Source: Flavobacteriaceae bacterium
Lineage (GTDB): Bacteria > Bacteroidota > Bacteroidia > Flavobacteriales > Flavobacteriaceae
DNA: 64,000 nt
Assembly: GCA_002694465.1 (NCBI GenBank)
Contig: NZMG01000039.1
Span: 62,001 to 126,000, forward strand
Direction: 5' to 3'
The notes under the pieces were generated by a model that was given only the letters and a program-made list of their open reading frames with translations, was not told the DNA's origin and searched no databases. The translations under genes were made by a program, and so were the position numbers. Position 1 is the first letter of the stretch, and each line of letters starts with the position of its first letter. Positions 45,064 to 54,107 of this stretch are shown here, piece after piece.

Positions 45064-46245
45064 CTAATGAATAATAGCACTTTTAGAAGTTTCTTCAAAA
45101 TAACCCTTTAAAAACACCAAATAAAACGCTAAAATGGTTTCATAAAAAAAGTGAGCGCTTAATGCCATAAGTACAAATAGGCAACCCAAGACCATATTTG
45201 TAAAAATGCTTCTCCTAAATGTAACAAAATTTTTCCAAAAAGTCCATAGATAAACACCCATACCCACTATTCCAAAAAAGTAAAAAAGGTCCAGCAATCC
45301 AAATTGGCTACGCCAGTGCATGTTAAATCCGCCCCCAAAAAGATAGTTTTTCCAAGTCCATTGTTCCTGCATTAAGGGGATCATTTCTTCCATTAAGTGT
45401 ACATCTCTTAGTGAGAATATTGCAGTAAAAAGGCCCTCTTGTTCATAAAGCCTTTTAAATGTATCTGAAAGACTAAATGCATACTCTAGCAGTGGTTCCC
45501 AAAAAATTATTAGAATCGCACAAAGTGCTAAAAACAACAACTGAACGACTCTGTTTTTATGCCAATTATAAAGGAACATGACATATAGAATTACAAAAAC
45601 CCAACCAATAACGATAGCTTTTGTTCCCAGTAAAAAAGAGGCTAATACCGTTACTACTAATAAAAGCCTCTGTTTGCTTTTTACAACAAAAACTTGATGT
45701 ACCGCATAAAATAGCCCAATAATGTAAATATAACTCGCCGCTCCAGAACGTAAAATAAGCCCATCGTAACCAAATCTTGCTGAGCTATAGGTTTCGAAAA
45801 GGTTTATTTGGAGTATAAAGCCAAGAAAAATAGCAATGGAATTCACTATCATAAATCCCTCAAAACAAATGGCAAGACCACGAAAATGCGCACTTCTATT
45901 TTCGAGGGTATTAACATACATAAGCGCTAACAGAATAAAAATATACTTATCGAAAAACCACAGGTTTTTTTGAAGCGTGGGGGTGTCTACGTTTCCAAGT
46001 TGTCCTAAGAAGAAACACCCTAAAAGTACTAATAATGGCCTAAGGGTTTTGTAATTGGTTTTTACAATCTGTAAAAAAAATAACCCCTGAAGCATCACCT
46101 TAAATCCTGCTGATATTTTAAAGTCAATACCAAACTCTTTTATGAGCACCTTATAAATAAATTCGGTGGTAACCAATAGCACAAATAGTATGGCCAATGG
46201 GTTTCCAAAAATGGAATTCGATATGCTTTTAACTCTTGTGATCAT
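45064..46245 (-). CDS. O-antigen polymerase-like membrane protein (second of four)
   Basis: A 393-residue protein with about 10-11 membrane segments. A long periplasmic stretch near residues 255-325 ends in RSQFGLLDLFYFFGIVGMGVYLW, read in parts. It lacks the clear HNQYLE motif of the other three and is more Wzy-like. The start was set at ATG 46245; an in-frame TTG lies three codons upstream. It overlaps the next gene by 17 bases. Confidence 0.65.
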   Translation of the reverse strand: MITRVKSISNSIFGNPLAILFVLLVTTEFIYKVLIKEFGIDFKISAGFKVMLQGLFFLQIVKTNYKTLRPLLVLLGCFFLGQLGNVDTPTLQKNLWFFDKYIFILLALMYVNTLENRSAHFRGLAICFEGFMIVNSIAIFLGFILQINLFETYSSARFGYDGLILRSGAASYIYIIGLFYAVHQVFVVKSKQRLLLVVTVLASFLLGTKAIVIGWVFVILYVMFLYNWHKNRVVQLLFLALCAILIIFWEPLLEYAFSLSDTFKRLYEQEGLFTAIFSLRDVHLMEEMIPLMQEQWTWKNYLFGGGFNMHWRSQFGLLDLFYFFGIVGMGVYLWTFWKNFVTFRRSIFTNMVLGCLFVLMALSAHFFYETILAFYLVFLKGYFEETSKSAIIH

Positions 46246-47986
46246 AGATGACAAAAAATGAGTAAAACAGGCTAAAAATCACCACTCCGGCTTGCCTAGA
46301 AAAATAGGACTCCACAAGCATGGCTAAACCAAAGTAAGTAACAAACAGTACAGCGGTTCTATATTTTTTAATTACGGGTAAGGCTAAAACTAATAAGAAT
46401 ATAATGAAAACAAATGCCCCGTAGGAAAGTAAAAACTCCAAATATTGATTGTGTGTATTGTACCCCCTATTTTGAATATCTGAAGTTGCATCAAGTCGCT
46501 TAGCTAATGCCCCTCTCACTTGGGAGCGCCCAATGCCCTCTATGAGATGGTCCTTTGAAATTGTGAGACTAGCTTGCCAAAGTGCAGGTCTCGCATCTAT
46601 TTTATCTGTGTCGCTTACCAAAAAGTTTTCCGTTAAAGTGTTCCTCAATTCTTTTGAAACGCCTATTGAAATACTAATTCCAAGTAAAACACAACCCACT
46701 ATTGTTGAATAAATAAATTTTCTTTTTTTAGAAACATATCTAAGAAGTATGAAAGCAATTATTATAATACCGATGACCATAGGAAGTCGCGCCTGTAATA
46801 GTGCTAATATTACAAACACTAGGACCCCAAAAATAAAATGTTTGATAGTTAATTTATGGTATAGGAGCTCAAAGAAGAATGCTAGTAACATTAAACTCGC
46901 TAAGTAGCTCGTATGCCAGTACAATTCTGTAGATTCAAATGCAAACTGGGTAAAAGAATATGAAATTTCTAGGGATATATACCTTTCGAAAACTGCAATA
47001 AATAACAATACCACATAAATAATAACACCTAAAGTAAAGGCTTTAAATATTTTTTTTAGTTCCTGTTTATCTATCCCTAAAAAAACAAATGTGGCCAACA
47101 AAAAGTAGATATAATCTCCCACATCATTCCCTAAGTCCCTTTGATGGAAAAATATATCCATGAATACAATGGACAAGAATAAAAGCCCTAATGGAATAAA
47201 TAGTTTTAATGGTTCAAGTATGGATGTATCTCTTTTAACCAAGCTTTCGGCAATAAGCAATGCTAATGATAAAGCTAAAAGGACGTGTGAAATATGGGGC
47301 CAAAAAGGCAACAAAAATACCCAAAAAGACAAGACATATCTTCGAGTTATTACAATGGGTTTTCCACTAAATTTATAGGTATTCCAACTCTTTTTAATTT
47401 TAGACTCAAATACCCAGTTTAACGCCAACAAGAGGACAAATAACAGCGCATTAAAGATCAACCCTAATGGAGCAAATTTCTGTTTTTTTGCAAACTCTTC
47501 TAGTAGTTGGGTATCGAACATTAACCAGCCATTTGCCTTTTCATGGGTATTGGTAGAAGCAACCAAGGTATTATTTTTAATAGTTGTTGAAATGTTTGTA
47601 CTAGGATAAGAAATCATTTCTTGCACTTTAGAAATTTCCCAATGCTTATCCTTACTTTCCAAGTGGATGTCACTAATTGAAATGTTGCCAGCTTCACTTT
47701 GACTCCAGAAAAATCCAAAAAATTTCAAGCCTTCAGCCTCATCTATAGAAATACTAAATTTTATAGGTGTATCCTTTTTTAAAGTTACAATCTCTGATTT
47801 TGTAGCCGTATCCTTAAATTTTGGTTGTTTTCTAGTCCAAACCGAGGTGTTATAATTAGCTTCTATTGTAAACGAAACCTGAACGGGTTTCCATTCTATT
47901 TGGTAAAGAAAAAATGCGCAGATTATGTTAATTAACAACAATGCCCCTAAAGAATAGAGCAATACATTTTTCCATTTATTTTTCAT
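46229..47986 (-). CDS. O-antigen ligase-like membrane protein with large N-terminal domain (third of four)
   Basis: A 585-residue protein. After the first membrane segment an extra periplasmic domain (about 30-165), rich in beta strands, precedes about 10 more segments. The Wzy_C motif is present as RGYNTHNQYLEFLLSYG (near residue 515), with GIGRSQVRG before it. The extra domain looks like a carbohydrate- or lipid-contacting part, and I do not recognise it. It is probably a ligase or polymerase for this locus. Confidence 0.75.
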   Translation of the reverse strand: MKNKWKNVLLYSLGALLLINIICAFFLYQIEWKPVQVSFTIEANYNTSVWTRKQPKFKDTATKSEIVTLKKDTPIKFSISIDEAEGLKFFGFFWSQSEAGNISISDIHLESKDKHWEISKVQEMISYPSTNISTTIKNNTLVASTNTHEKANGWLMFDTQLLEEFAKKQKFAPLGLIFNALLFVLLLALNWVFESKIKKSWNTYKFSGKPIVITRRYVLSFWVFLLPFWPHISHVLLALSLALLIAESLVKRDTSILEPLKLFIPLGLLFLSIVFMDIFFHQRDLGNDVGDYIYFLLATFVFLGIDKQELKKIFKAFTLGVIIYVVLLFIAVFERYISLEISYSFTQFAFESTELYWHTSYLASLMLLAFFFELLYHKLTIKHFIFGVLVFVILALLQARLPMVIGIIIIAFILLRYVSKKRKFIYSTIVGCVLLGISISIGVSKELRNTLTENFLVSDTDKIDARPALWQASLTISKDHLIEGIGRSQVRGALAKRLDATSDIQNRGYNTHNQYLEFLLSYGAFVFIIFLLVLALPVIKKYRTAVLFVTYFGLAMLVESYFSRQAGVVIFSLFYSFFVIYDHKS

Positions 47987-47993
47987 CTATTGA

Positions 47994-48509
47994 TTACTTT
48001 CTTTCCCTAATAAGCTTTGCAGGAACACCTCCCACAATGGTAAATGGCACAACATCTTTTGTAACCACAGAATTTGCGCCTACAATAGCACCTTCTCCAA
48101 TGGTAATTCCGGGTAATACCACTACATTTCTTCCTAGCCAAACATTATCCTTTAAAACAACTTCTTTATGAGTTAAGGCTCCTTGTTTAACCACAGGTAA
48201 CGAAACATCCTGATGCACATGCTCTTGTGTATAAATGGCTACATTTGGTGCAATTAAGGCATAATCTCCAATAGTAATTTTGCCTTGTAGGAAGACATTT
48301 TCATTAATGCGAACGTACTTACCAATTTTTAAATTTCTTGCATCCGAAATATATACCCCGTGCTCAAACTTAGAATTCTTATCGTAAGAAATCACTTTAA
48401 GAACTTTGGAAACGTACCATAAACGAAACGTATTAAACCCAGAAAAAAGTCTCGAATGTGGGAGCTTCTGAATAATTAAATAATACAGTATTAACTTAAG
48501 CTTTTGCAT
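47994..48509 (-). CDS. Hexapeptide-repeat acyltransferase
   Basis: A 171-residue left-handed beta-helix acetyltransferase of the WbbJ/LacA kind. Repeats run from GVYISDARNLKIG to VVLPGITIGEGAIVGANSVVTKDV, read in parts, and the catalytic His lies in YTQEHVHQD. It probably O- or N-acetylates a sugar of the repeat unit. It overlaps the upstream gene by 14 bases. Acceptor unknown. Confidence 0.88.
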   Translation of the reverse strand: MQKLKLILYYLIIQKLPHSRLFSGFNTFRLWYVSKVLKVISYDKNSKFEHGVYISDARNLKIGKYVRINENVFLQGKITIGDYALIAPNVAIYTQEHVHQDVSLPVVKQGALTHKEVVLKDNVWLGRNVVVLPGITIGEGAIVGANSVVTKDVVPFTIVGGVPAKLIRERK

Positions 48510-49743
48510 ACCATCGTCTAAATTTGAATACTGAAACGTTTGAAATCATTAATCCTAAAAATGCCATAATGATAAAACCAAAATTATTGGTAAACATAGG
48601 AACAAAGAAAGATAATGATATTGTAAAGAATAGCAGAAAGTTCTTTGTAAATCTTGAATATTCTGAATTTAATATGGTTTTTCCTTCAAATAATTTATAG
48701 ATAAAGAAGAGAAAAATAAATATTCCTATCCCAATTTCAGTAATGAAGCTAAACAAAAAAGCATCATAAATAGGCCCTCTAGAGTTAATTGCTTCCCACC
48801 CTAATAAGTCTTGCCCCACATTATAGCGTTGATAAATATGGTCCATCATTAAAGAGGTTCTCGAGCCAAAAGTTCCTGGTCCAGAGCCAAAAGGAAAATG
48901 ATCTGCATATATTTCAAATGACTTTGATACAATTTTCCAACGCACATAATCTGGATTAAGTGCTGTAGAATTTGCCACCCCAAAAAAGGTAATATAATAT
49001 ACTGAAAGCCCTAAGAAAACAGCAAAGAAAAACACTCCTCTTTTAATCCATTTATTAAGCTGGTTTCTTGTGGGGTAAGGGAAGAAAATTAAAAACAAAA
49101 AGATAAATAGTACTTCCTTTCTTGAAAAGGTTAAAATCGCCAAGATTGCCGCCAACACCACCATAGCGATATCTAATTTCTTAATTGTTACTTTTAACGC
49201 ATAGTGTATATAATGCCAAATAAGAATATATATAAAAAGGAAGATGGATAGACTTGGGCCAGAACCAAAAAAGGAAATTAAATAGAAGTAATTAATCCCT
49301 CTTTTTACACTATGAACGCCTAAAAAATTACGAAAGGTGGTGTGATCGTAGGCTTCAAAAAAAGCCAAGCAAGCAATCACAATAACAAATACACTCATAA
49401 TCCTTTTAAAAGAAATAAGTGTTTTGTGTTTGACTTCTTCAGACAATGAATGGAAATACAAAAAATAAAAGAAAAACTGACTATAAATAATAATTTGAAA
49501 AAACCCCAATGGAAAGATTTGGCGCCAAATAACCAAAAAAGAGCAATAAAAAATAAAAGCCAATACAACTAGGATTAAATTATTCGCTCTTTTCCTATAA
49601 GCATAAATAACAACTAAACCAATAAGAACCGCTATGCTTAGCATTTCATTAAAGATATTAATCTCTGCCCCTGCCTTTTTTGAGAGCTTGTCTACAAAAG
49701 GTTGAAGAATCAAAAAAATAAACAGTAAGTTTCTTAAAAACAT
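48496..49743 (-). CDS. O-antigen polymerase-like membrane protein (fourth of four)
   Basis: A 415-residue protein with about 10 membrane segments and a periplasmic loop (about 245-320) holding FGSGPGTFGSRTS and SRGPIYDAFLFSFITEIGIGIF, read in parts. The G-x-GPG-x-FG element is common in Wzy proteins. It is probably the repeat-unit polymerase, since it sits next to wzx and the QHG glycosyltransferase. It overlaps that gene by 10 bases. Confidence 0.7.
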   Translation of the reverse strand: MFLRNLLFIFLILQPFVDKLSKKAGAEINIFNEMLSIAVLIGLVVIYAYRKRANNLILVVLAFIFYCSFLVIWRQIFPLGFFQIIIYSQFFFYFLYFHSLSEEVKHKTLISFKRIMSVFVIVIACLAFFEAYDHTTFRNFLGVHSVKRGINYFYLISFFGSGPSLSIFLFIYILIWHYIHYALKVTIKKLDIAMVVLAAILAILTFSRKEVLFIFLFLIFFPYPTRNQLNKWIKRGVFFFAVFLGLSVYYITFFGVANSTALNPDYVRWKIVSKSFEIYADHFPFGSGPGTFGSRTSLMMDHIYQRYNVGQDLLGWEAINSRGPIYDAFLFSFITEIGIGIFIFLFFIYKLFEGKTILNSEYSRFTKNFLLFFTISLSFFVPMFTNNFGFIIMAFLGLMISNVSVFKFRRWYAKA

Positions 49744-51071
49744 AGTTTTGTTCGCTCGACGTTCTTAAAATAATCTTCTTCAAAATAGGCAATTTCAAAA
49801 GTTCCTTTTTTGAAAAGATGTTCTTCAGTAATTTTTTCTCCTGGCTCCAATATGGCTATATCCCCTTCAGAAATATCGAAGTATTTAGCAGGCAGTCCGT
49901 CAATATTATACAAAATCGGTTTTGTCTCTAGAAATATCCCTTCGATTACCGTAGTGGAAAATATTGAAATGTTATAATCACAACTTTTTAAAACTTCATA
50001 TGTACTAAATTCTGGAAGTACCATTATATTCTTTTCATTTACATAGAGGGACAAATTAAAGTCTGGTTGCTTTGGTCTTACAATAAATAGCCAGTTTTTA
50101 TGTATTTGAGCTTCATATTCGATCCATTTCAAGATGTTTTCATCCTTTATAGCCTGCAAAGTCACACAAAAACAAATTTTATACTTATTGGTAAGATCCA
50201 GTAGACTTTTGGGAATAGATTTTTGTTTTATTAATTCAAGTTGCAAACTTCCAACAGGCAGTATTTTTTCTGCACTAAAAATTAAGCTTTTATAGTTAGT
50301 TACTTTTTCCGAAAATCCAAAAGAAATTAAATAATCTGGGTAAAACTCAGGAAATTTTTTAACGGCATGATAAAATGGGTGGCCAGCTCCTATGTATCCA
50401 TGCTGAAATTCATACAAGGGAATATTCAATTTTTTGGCTGCATTACATATCCCCGCTTTGGTAAAACTGCTTAATATAAAGATTGCCTTGGGCTTTGCTT
50501 TTCTGAACAAAAAACGATACCCCTTAAACTCTGCTAAATTCGACTTTATTATCTTTCGATACGGAAGGTTGATGCCATGCTCTTCAAGAATTTCATTTAA
50601 TACATTTTCATTCTTTATTTTAAATGAAATAAACGGTTTGTAAAAAAAACTGAACGCTTTTAAAATTAGGTCTGAAATGATATGTTGTGAGTGTGCTTTT
50701 TCCTTACTGTAATGATGTGTTGTCGCCCATTCAATAAAGAGGCTATTATCTTGTCCCAATCTATCTGCCCATGCATCGGCATAGATGTCAAATAGCTTCC
50801 CGTTTAAAAACTCCCTTTTTTGAGTGTTATTAAAAAATATATAATCAAACTTTTTAAGCCGAAAGATATTCTTAACGCCGTAAAAAATATTTTTAAACAA
50901 CTGGTATTTATTACGTGTACGTAATTTATTACTATACCCAAGTTCCTTATTTTGAATGTTAAAATAAACAGCCTGTCTTAGTAAAGGCCATGCACTCATT
51001 CCATTGGATAGAACAACATCCTCAACTTTGTATTTAGTTTCAATAAGTTCTAGGACGTTTTTGTTAACCAT
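49734..51071 (-). CDS. Putative GT-B glycosyltransferase with QHG motif
   Basis: A 445-residue cytosolic protein with no membrane segment. YEFQHGYIGAGHPFY (near residue 230) resembles the QHG motif of capsule polymerases, polysialyltransferase-like and KpsC-like enzymes. The C-terminal half (about 270-445) forms a second Rossmann-like domain with SIFSTTVIEGIFLETKPILYN, read in parts, a nucleotide-sugar site. I infer a glycosyltransferase, perhaps one adding a nonulosonic acid, since neuB is close. It lies between wzx and a polymerase. Confidence 0.55.
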   Translation of the reverse strand: MVNKNVLELIETKYKVEDVVLSNGMSAWPLLRQAVYFNIQNKELGYSNKLRTRNKYQLFKNIFYGVKNIFRLKKFDYIFFNNTQKREFLNGKLFDIYADAWADRLGQDNSLFIEWATTHHYSKEKAHSQHIISDLILKAFSFFYKPFISFKIKNENVLNEILEEHGINLPYRKIIKSNLAEFKGYRFLFRKAKPKAIFILSSFTKAGICNAAKKLNIPLYEFQHGYIGAGHPFYHAVKKFPEFYPDYLISFGFSEKVTNYKSLIFSAEKILPVGSLQLELIKQKSIPKSLLDLTNKYKICFCVTLQAIKDENILKWIEYEAQIHKNWLFIVRPKQPDFNLSLYVNEKNIMVLPEFSTYEVLKSCDYNISIFSTTVIEGIFLETKPILYNIDGLPAKYFDISEGDIAILEPGEKITEEHLFKKGTFEIAYFEEDYFKNVERTKLCF

Positions 51072-52515
51072 TTTTTTTCTTCAGCAAGATTCGTAATGAG
51101 TTTACATTTTTATAAGCTATATATCCTCCAAAAGTAGCAAGAAATAAGCATTTGATTAATATTACAAGTCCCATGTTATAAGATTCTATTTGCTCTTGTA
51201 GAAAATAGGGTATAAAACAGAATACACCGCCAAGTATAATTACGAATCCTATTTTATTCGTTTCATAAGGAATGGGATAAAGTTTCTGGCTTACGATATA
51301 GGTAATTATGGTAAAGAATATTTTGGTGAGAATACTTGCATAAGCGGCACCCATAAAACCATATGATTTAATTAGAAAAAAGTTTAAAATTATATTTACG
51401 ACAGCACCGAGGATGGTTAATATTGGTAGATACTTCGTCTTTTCAAGAAAGAAAATACTACTAAAACTGAAATAAAAACCGTTAATTACAAATGCCATAG
51501 CAATCAAGGGGACTACCCTCCAAGAGGAATAATACTCAGGTGAACTTATTATGGACAGAAGTTCTGGTGCTAGCCAACTTACTCCTACCGCCAAACAAAC
51601 ATATAGCAATACAATTTTATTAGTGACCTGTGCAATGTTCTTATGACTGTTAGGGTCATTTTTTATTTGATCAAAAAACCAAGGCGCAAAAGCCGAATTG
51701 ACCCCCAACGAAACAATATTAATAAGCTTCCCTATTTGTGACCCCACATCAAATAATGCCACAATGCTTAAAGAGTCCATTACGTTTAGCATGATTCTAT
51801 CGACCATATTCATGGCCCAACCCGATAGGTTGTGAGGCATTAAGGGCAGTGAATAGTTCATTAGTTTCTTTAAGATAGAAGGAACCAAACAAATGGAGAT
51901 ATCTCTTCTTAACCCAATAATACTTACCACAAAGGTCCATAAGCTGGCAATTGCATTTGCTAATAGTGCCCCCTCGGCTTTAAATCCAAATCCCAAAATA
52001 AAGATTAGGGTAAGCCCAACCATAATTCCGAAATACCCAAAATCTAAAAAGGAGGCTTTCTTTGCCTCCTGCTTTGCCTTTAATAGGGACTGGTAGAAAA
52101 AGTAAATAGGCTGAAGAAAAATGCTTATGAGTGATAATATCACATACGGATAAAAGTCAATATTCTCAAAAAGCCAGTCAAGAATCCAAGCTTTGGTTAA
52201 CAATAAAACGCCTATTCCAAAAAAGGTAAATAACAGAATGGTACTTACGCTCGTACCTAATATTTTCTTTAAATACTCTTTTTGGTTGTCTTTGTATTCG
52301 TAATAATAAAAGGTGGTGGCTCCTTTAAAAGAAAGTCCAAACAAAATCACCATAAAGGAAATAATGGCCGTAGCGGTACTAATAATTCCTAACTCTGAGG
52401 TTGCTAGGACCGTGGTATAAACAGGCAATAGGAAAAACCCTAAACCACGCTGGAGAAGCGTGAAAAAGCTATAAATAGCGGCATTTTGAGCTAATTTTCC
52501 TTTGCTATTCTTCAT
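51064..52515 (-). CDS. Wzx-type polysaccharide flippase
   Basis: A 483-residue protein with 14 predicted membrane segments in the MOP superfamily. Features include LAQNAAIYSFFTLLQRGLGFFLLPVYT (read in parts) at the N-terminus and SLPLMPHNLSGWAMNMVDRIML in the middle, as in Wzx and PST transporters. It would flip the lipid-linked repeat unit across the inner membrane. It overlaps the QHG gene by 8 bases. Confidence 0.92.
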   Translation of the reverse strand: MKNSKGKLAQNAAIYSFFTLLQRGLGFFLLPVYTTVLATSELGIISTATAIISFMVILFGLSFKGATTFYYYEYKDNQKEYLKKILGTSVSTILLFTFFGIGVLLLTKAWILDWLFENIDFYPYVILSLISIFLQPIYFFYQSLLKAKQEAKKASFLDFGYFGIMVGLTLIFILGFGFKAEGALLANAIASLWTFVVSIIGLRRDISICLVPSILKKLMNYSLPLMPHNLSGWAMNMVDRIMLNVMDSLSIVALFDVGSQIGKLINIVSLGVNSAFAPWFFDQIKNDPNSHKNIAQVTNKIVLLYVCLAVGVSWLAPELLSIISSPEYYSSWRVVPLIAMAFVINGFYFSFSSIFFLEKTKYLPILTILGAVVNIILNFFLIKSYGFMGAAYASILTKIFFTIITYIVSQKLYPIPYETNKIGFVIILGGVFCFIPYFLQEQIESYNMGLVILIKCLFLATFGGYIAYKNVNSLRILLKKKNG

Positions 52516-52542
52516 AAAGAAGTTTTAATTAAAAGGGAATTG

Positions 52543-53067
52543 CTATTGGTTTAAAGATTTTTCTTGTTGGTATTTTTCCAGCATCAATTCAATACTGCTA
52601 TGTTGCAAAACGAGTTGTTCTACAAACTCCCTAAAGGCACCATCACCTCCTTTTGTTTTCAACACCCAGTGTACTTTGTCTTTAATATAACTAGGCGCAT
52701 TAGAAGGAACTGCACTTAATCCCACTTTTGTAAGCAATTCAAGGTCATTTATATCGTCCCCAATAAACGCAACTTTATCAAGCGAAATATCCATCTCCTT
52801 ACAAAGTTTCTTTGCCTCCGTAAGTTTGTCCTTTACTCCTAAATAGACTTTGTCTATCTTTAATTTAGTAGCTCTTCGTTGAACGAGTTCAATATTTTCA
52901 CCCGTCATGATGGCCAATGGAATATTTAGGTATTTCAGAAAAAGTACCCCTACACTATCACTTGTAGTAAATCTTTTTAGCTCTATCCCGTTAGTTCCAT
53001 AATACATGCTTCCGTCGGTCCAAACGCCGTCAATATCTGTAATTATTAGCTTTGGAAGGTTTTTCAT
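52543..53067 (-). CDS. KdsC-type HAD phosphatase
   Basis: A 174-residue C0-type HAD hydrolase. The nucleophile Asp11 and acid Asp13 lie in IITDIDGVWTDG; TGEN and the Lys of KVYLGVKDKL follow, and the metal-binding motif is FIGDDINDLELL. The family removes phosphate from KDO-8-P or from nonulosonate-9-P. It lies one base after neuB, so dephosphorylation of a NeuB product is more likely than KDO synthesis. It suggests that NeuB uses a 6-phosphate sugar. Confidence 0.88.
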   Translation of the reverse strand: MKNLPKLIITDIDGVWTDGSMYYGTNGIELKRFTTSDSVGVLFLKYLNIPLAIMTGENIELVQRRATKLKIDKVYLGVKDKLTEAKKLCKEMDISLDKVAFIGDDINDLELLTKVGLSAVPSNAPSYIKDKVHWVLKTKGGDGAFREFVEQLVLQHSSIELMLEKYQQEKSLNQ

Positions 53068-53068
53068 T

Positions 53069-54103
53069 TTATAGGAGGTTGTCTTTATAGATTATTTCGT
53101 CTTTTGGCAGTCCTTTTTTAAGTCTCTTGCCAAGTACTTGTTCTTTGTCCATCCATTTTATTCCGTCACCAGGACTTAATAAATGAATGTCGTTTAAAGT
53201 AAGGATGTGTCCCTCGGGTAGATCCCTTAAGGTCGCAATTGAACGTTCTAATTTTTCTCGTGCTATTTTAACTGAATCTTCAATTTTAATTTCTTCGGTG
53301 CCAAAAGAAAGCTCTAAGTTTCTGATATCTCGCATCATTCTATAAATACCATCAATTTCCAGAGACCCCGCTTGATCTGTTCCCTTCATTTGTCTGTCCA
53401 AGGTAATATGTTTTTCAATAATTTTAGCCCCCATGGCTACTGCAGCCACTGGTGTGGCTATCCCTACGGTATGGTCTGAATATCCAATTGTGTATTGCGG
53501 ATATTTCTTTTGAAGGTACGTAATCGTTTTTAAATTCACATTCTCATACTCCGTTGGATATTGAGACACACAGTGAAGAATTGAGATGTCACTGTGGTGT
53601 TTTGAAATGGTATTTAGCGCCTCGTCCAACTCTCGATCCCCAGCCATTCCAGTGGAAAGGATAATAGGAATTTTGGTTTGTGCCATCACATCTAACAAAG
53701 GTAGATTGGTTAAATCTCTGGACGCCACTTTTAATCTATCTGGGGTAAAATGTTTTAGAATGGATAAGCAGCCAACAGCACATAATGTTTCAACAAAATC
53801 TAATCCTTTTTCTTTTGCATATAAATAACATTCGTAATGTTGTTCATCATCTAGCTCCAAATACTCACGGTGCTCTCCGTACGTTTTTCCAAAAGAATGG
53901 GGCGTATTATAGGGACGTGCCATTTGCGAGGCAGACAATTCTTGTTTTAAATCTCTTTTTGTCAACTTTACAGCATCCATTCTTGGTAATTCTTTACCAA
54001 AAAGTTTGTCATAAACGGGTCTTGCTACCACATCAATAATGGTTTTTGCAATATCTACAGATCCGTTATGATTTTGTCCTATTTCTCCTATTACGTATGT
54101 CAT
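53069..54103 (-). CDS. neuB: N-acetylneuraminate synthase-family protein
   Basis: A 344-residue enzyme that joins phosphoenolpyruvate to an N-acetylhexosamine to make a nine-carbon acid. The TIM barrel (about 1-270) shows GEIGQNHNGS, LHCVSQYPTEYENVNL, GYSDHTVG and KHITLDRQMKGTDQAGSLE, read in parts. A C-terminal SAF (antifreeze-like) domain (about 280-344) has RSIATLRDLPEGHIL and ends GKRLKKGLPK. Domain order and length are normal, unlike the fused paralogue at 57356. Precise product (Neu, Pse, Leg or other) is not readable. Confidence 0.9.
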   Translation of the reverse strand: MTYVIGEIGQNHNGSVDIAKTIIDVVARPVYDKLFGKELPRMDAVKLTKRDLKQELSASQMARPYNTPHSFGKTYGEHREYLELDDEQHYECYLYAKEKGLDFVETLCAVGCLSILKHFTPDRLKVASRDLTNLPLLDVMAQTKIPIILSTGMAGDRELDEALNTISKHHSDISILHCVSQYPTEYENVNLKTITYLQKKYPQYTIGYSDHTVGIATPVAAVAMGAKIIEKHITLDRQMKGTDQAGSLEIDGIYRMMRDIRNLELSFGTEEIKIEDSVKIAREKLERSIATLRDLPEGHILTLNDIHLLSPGDGIKWMDKEQVLGKRLKKGLPKDEIIYKDNLL

Positions 54104-54107
54104 TTTT

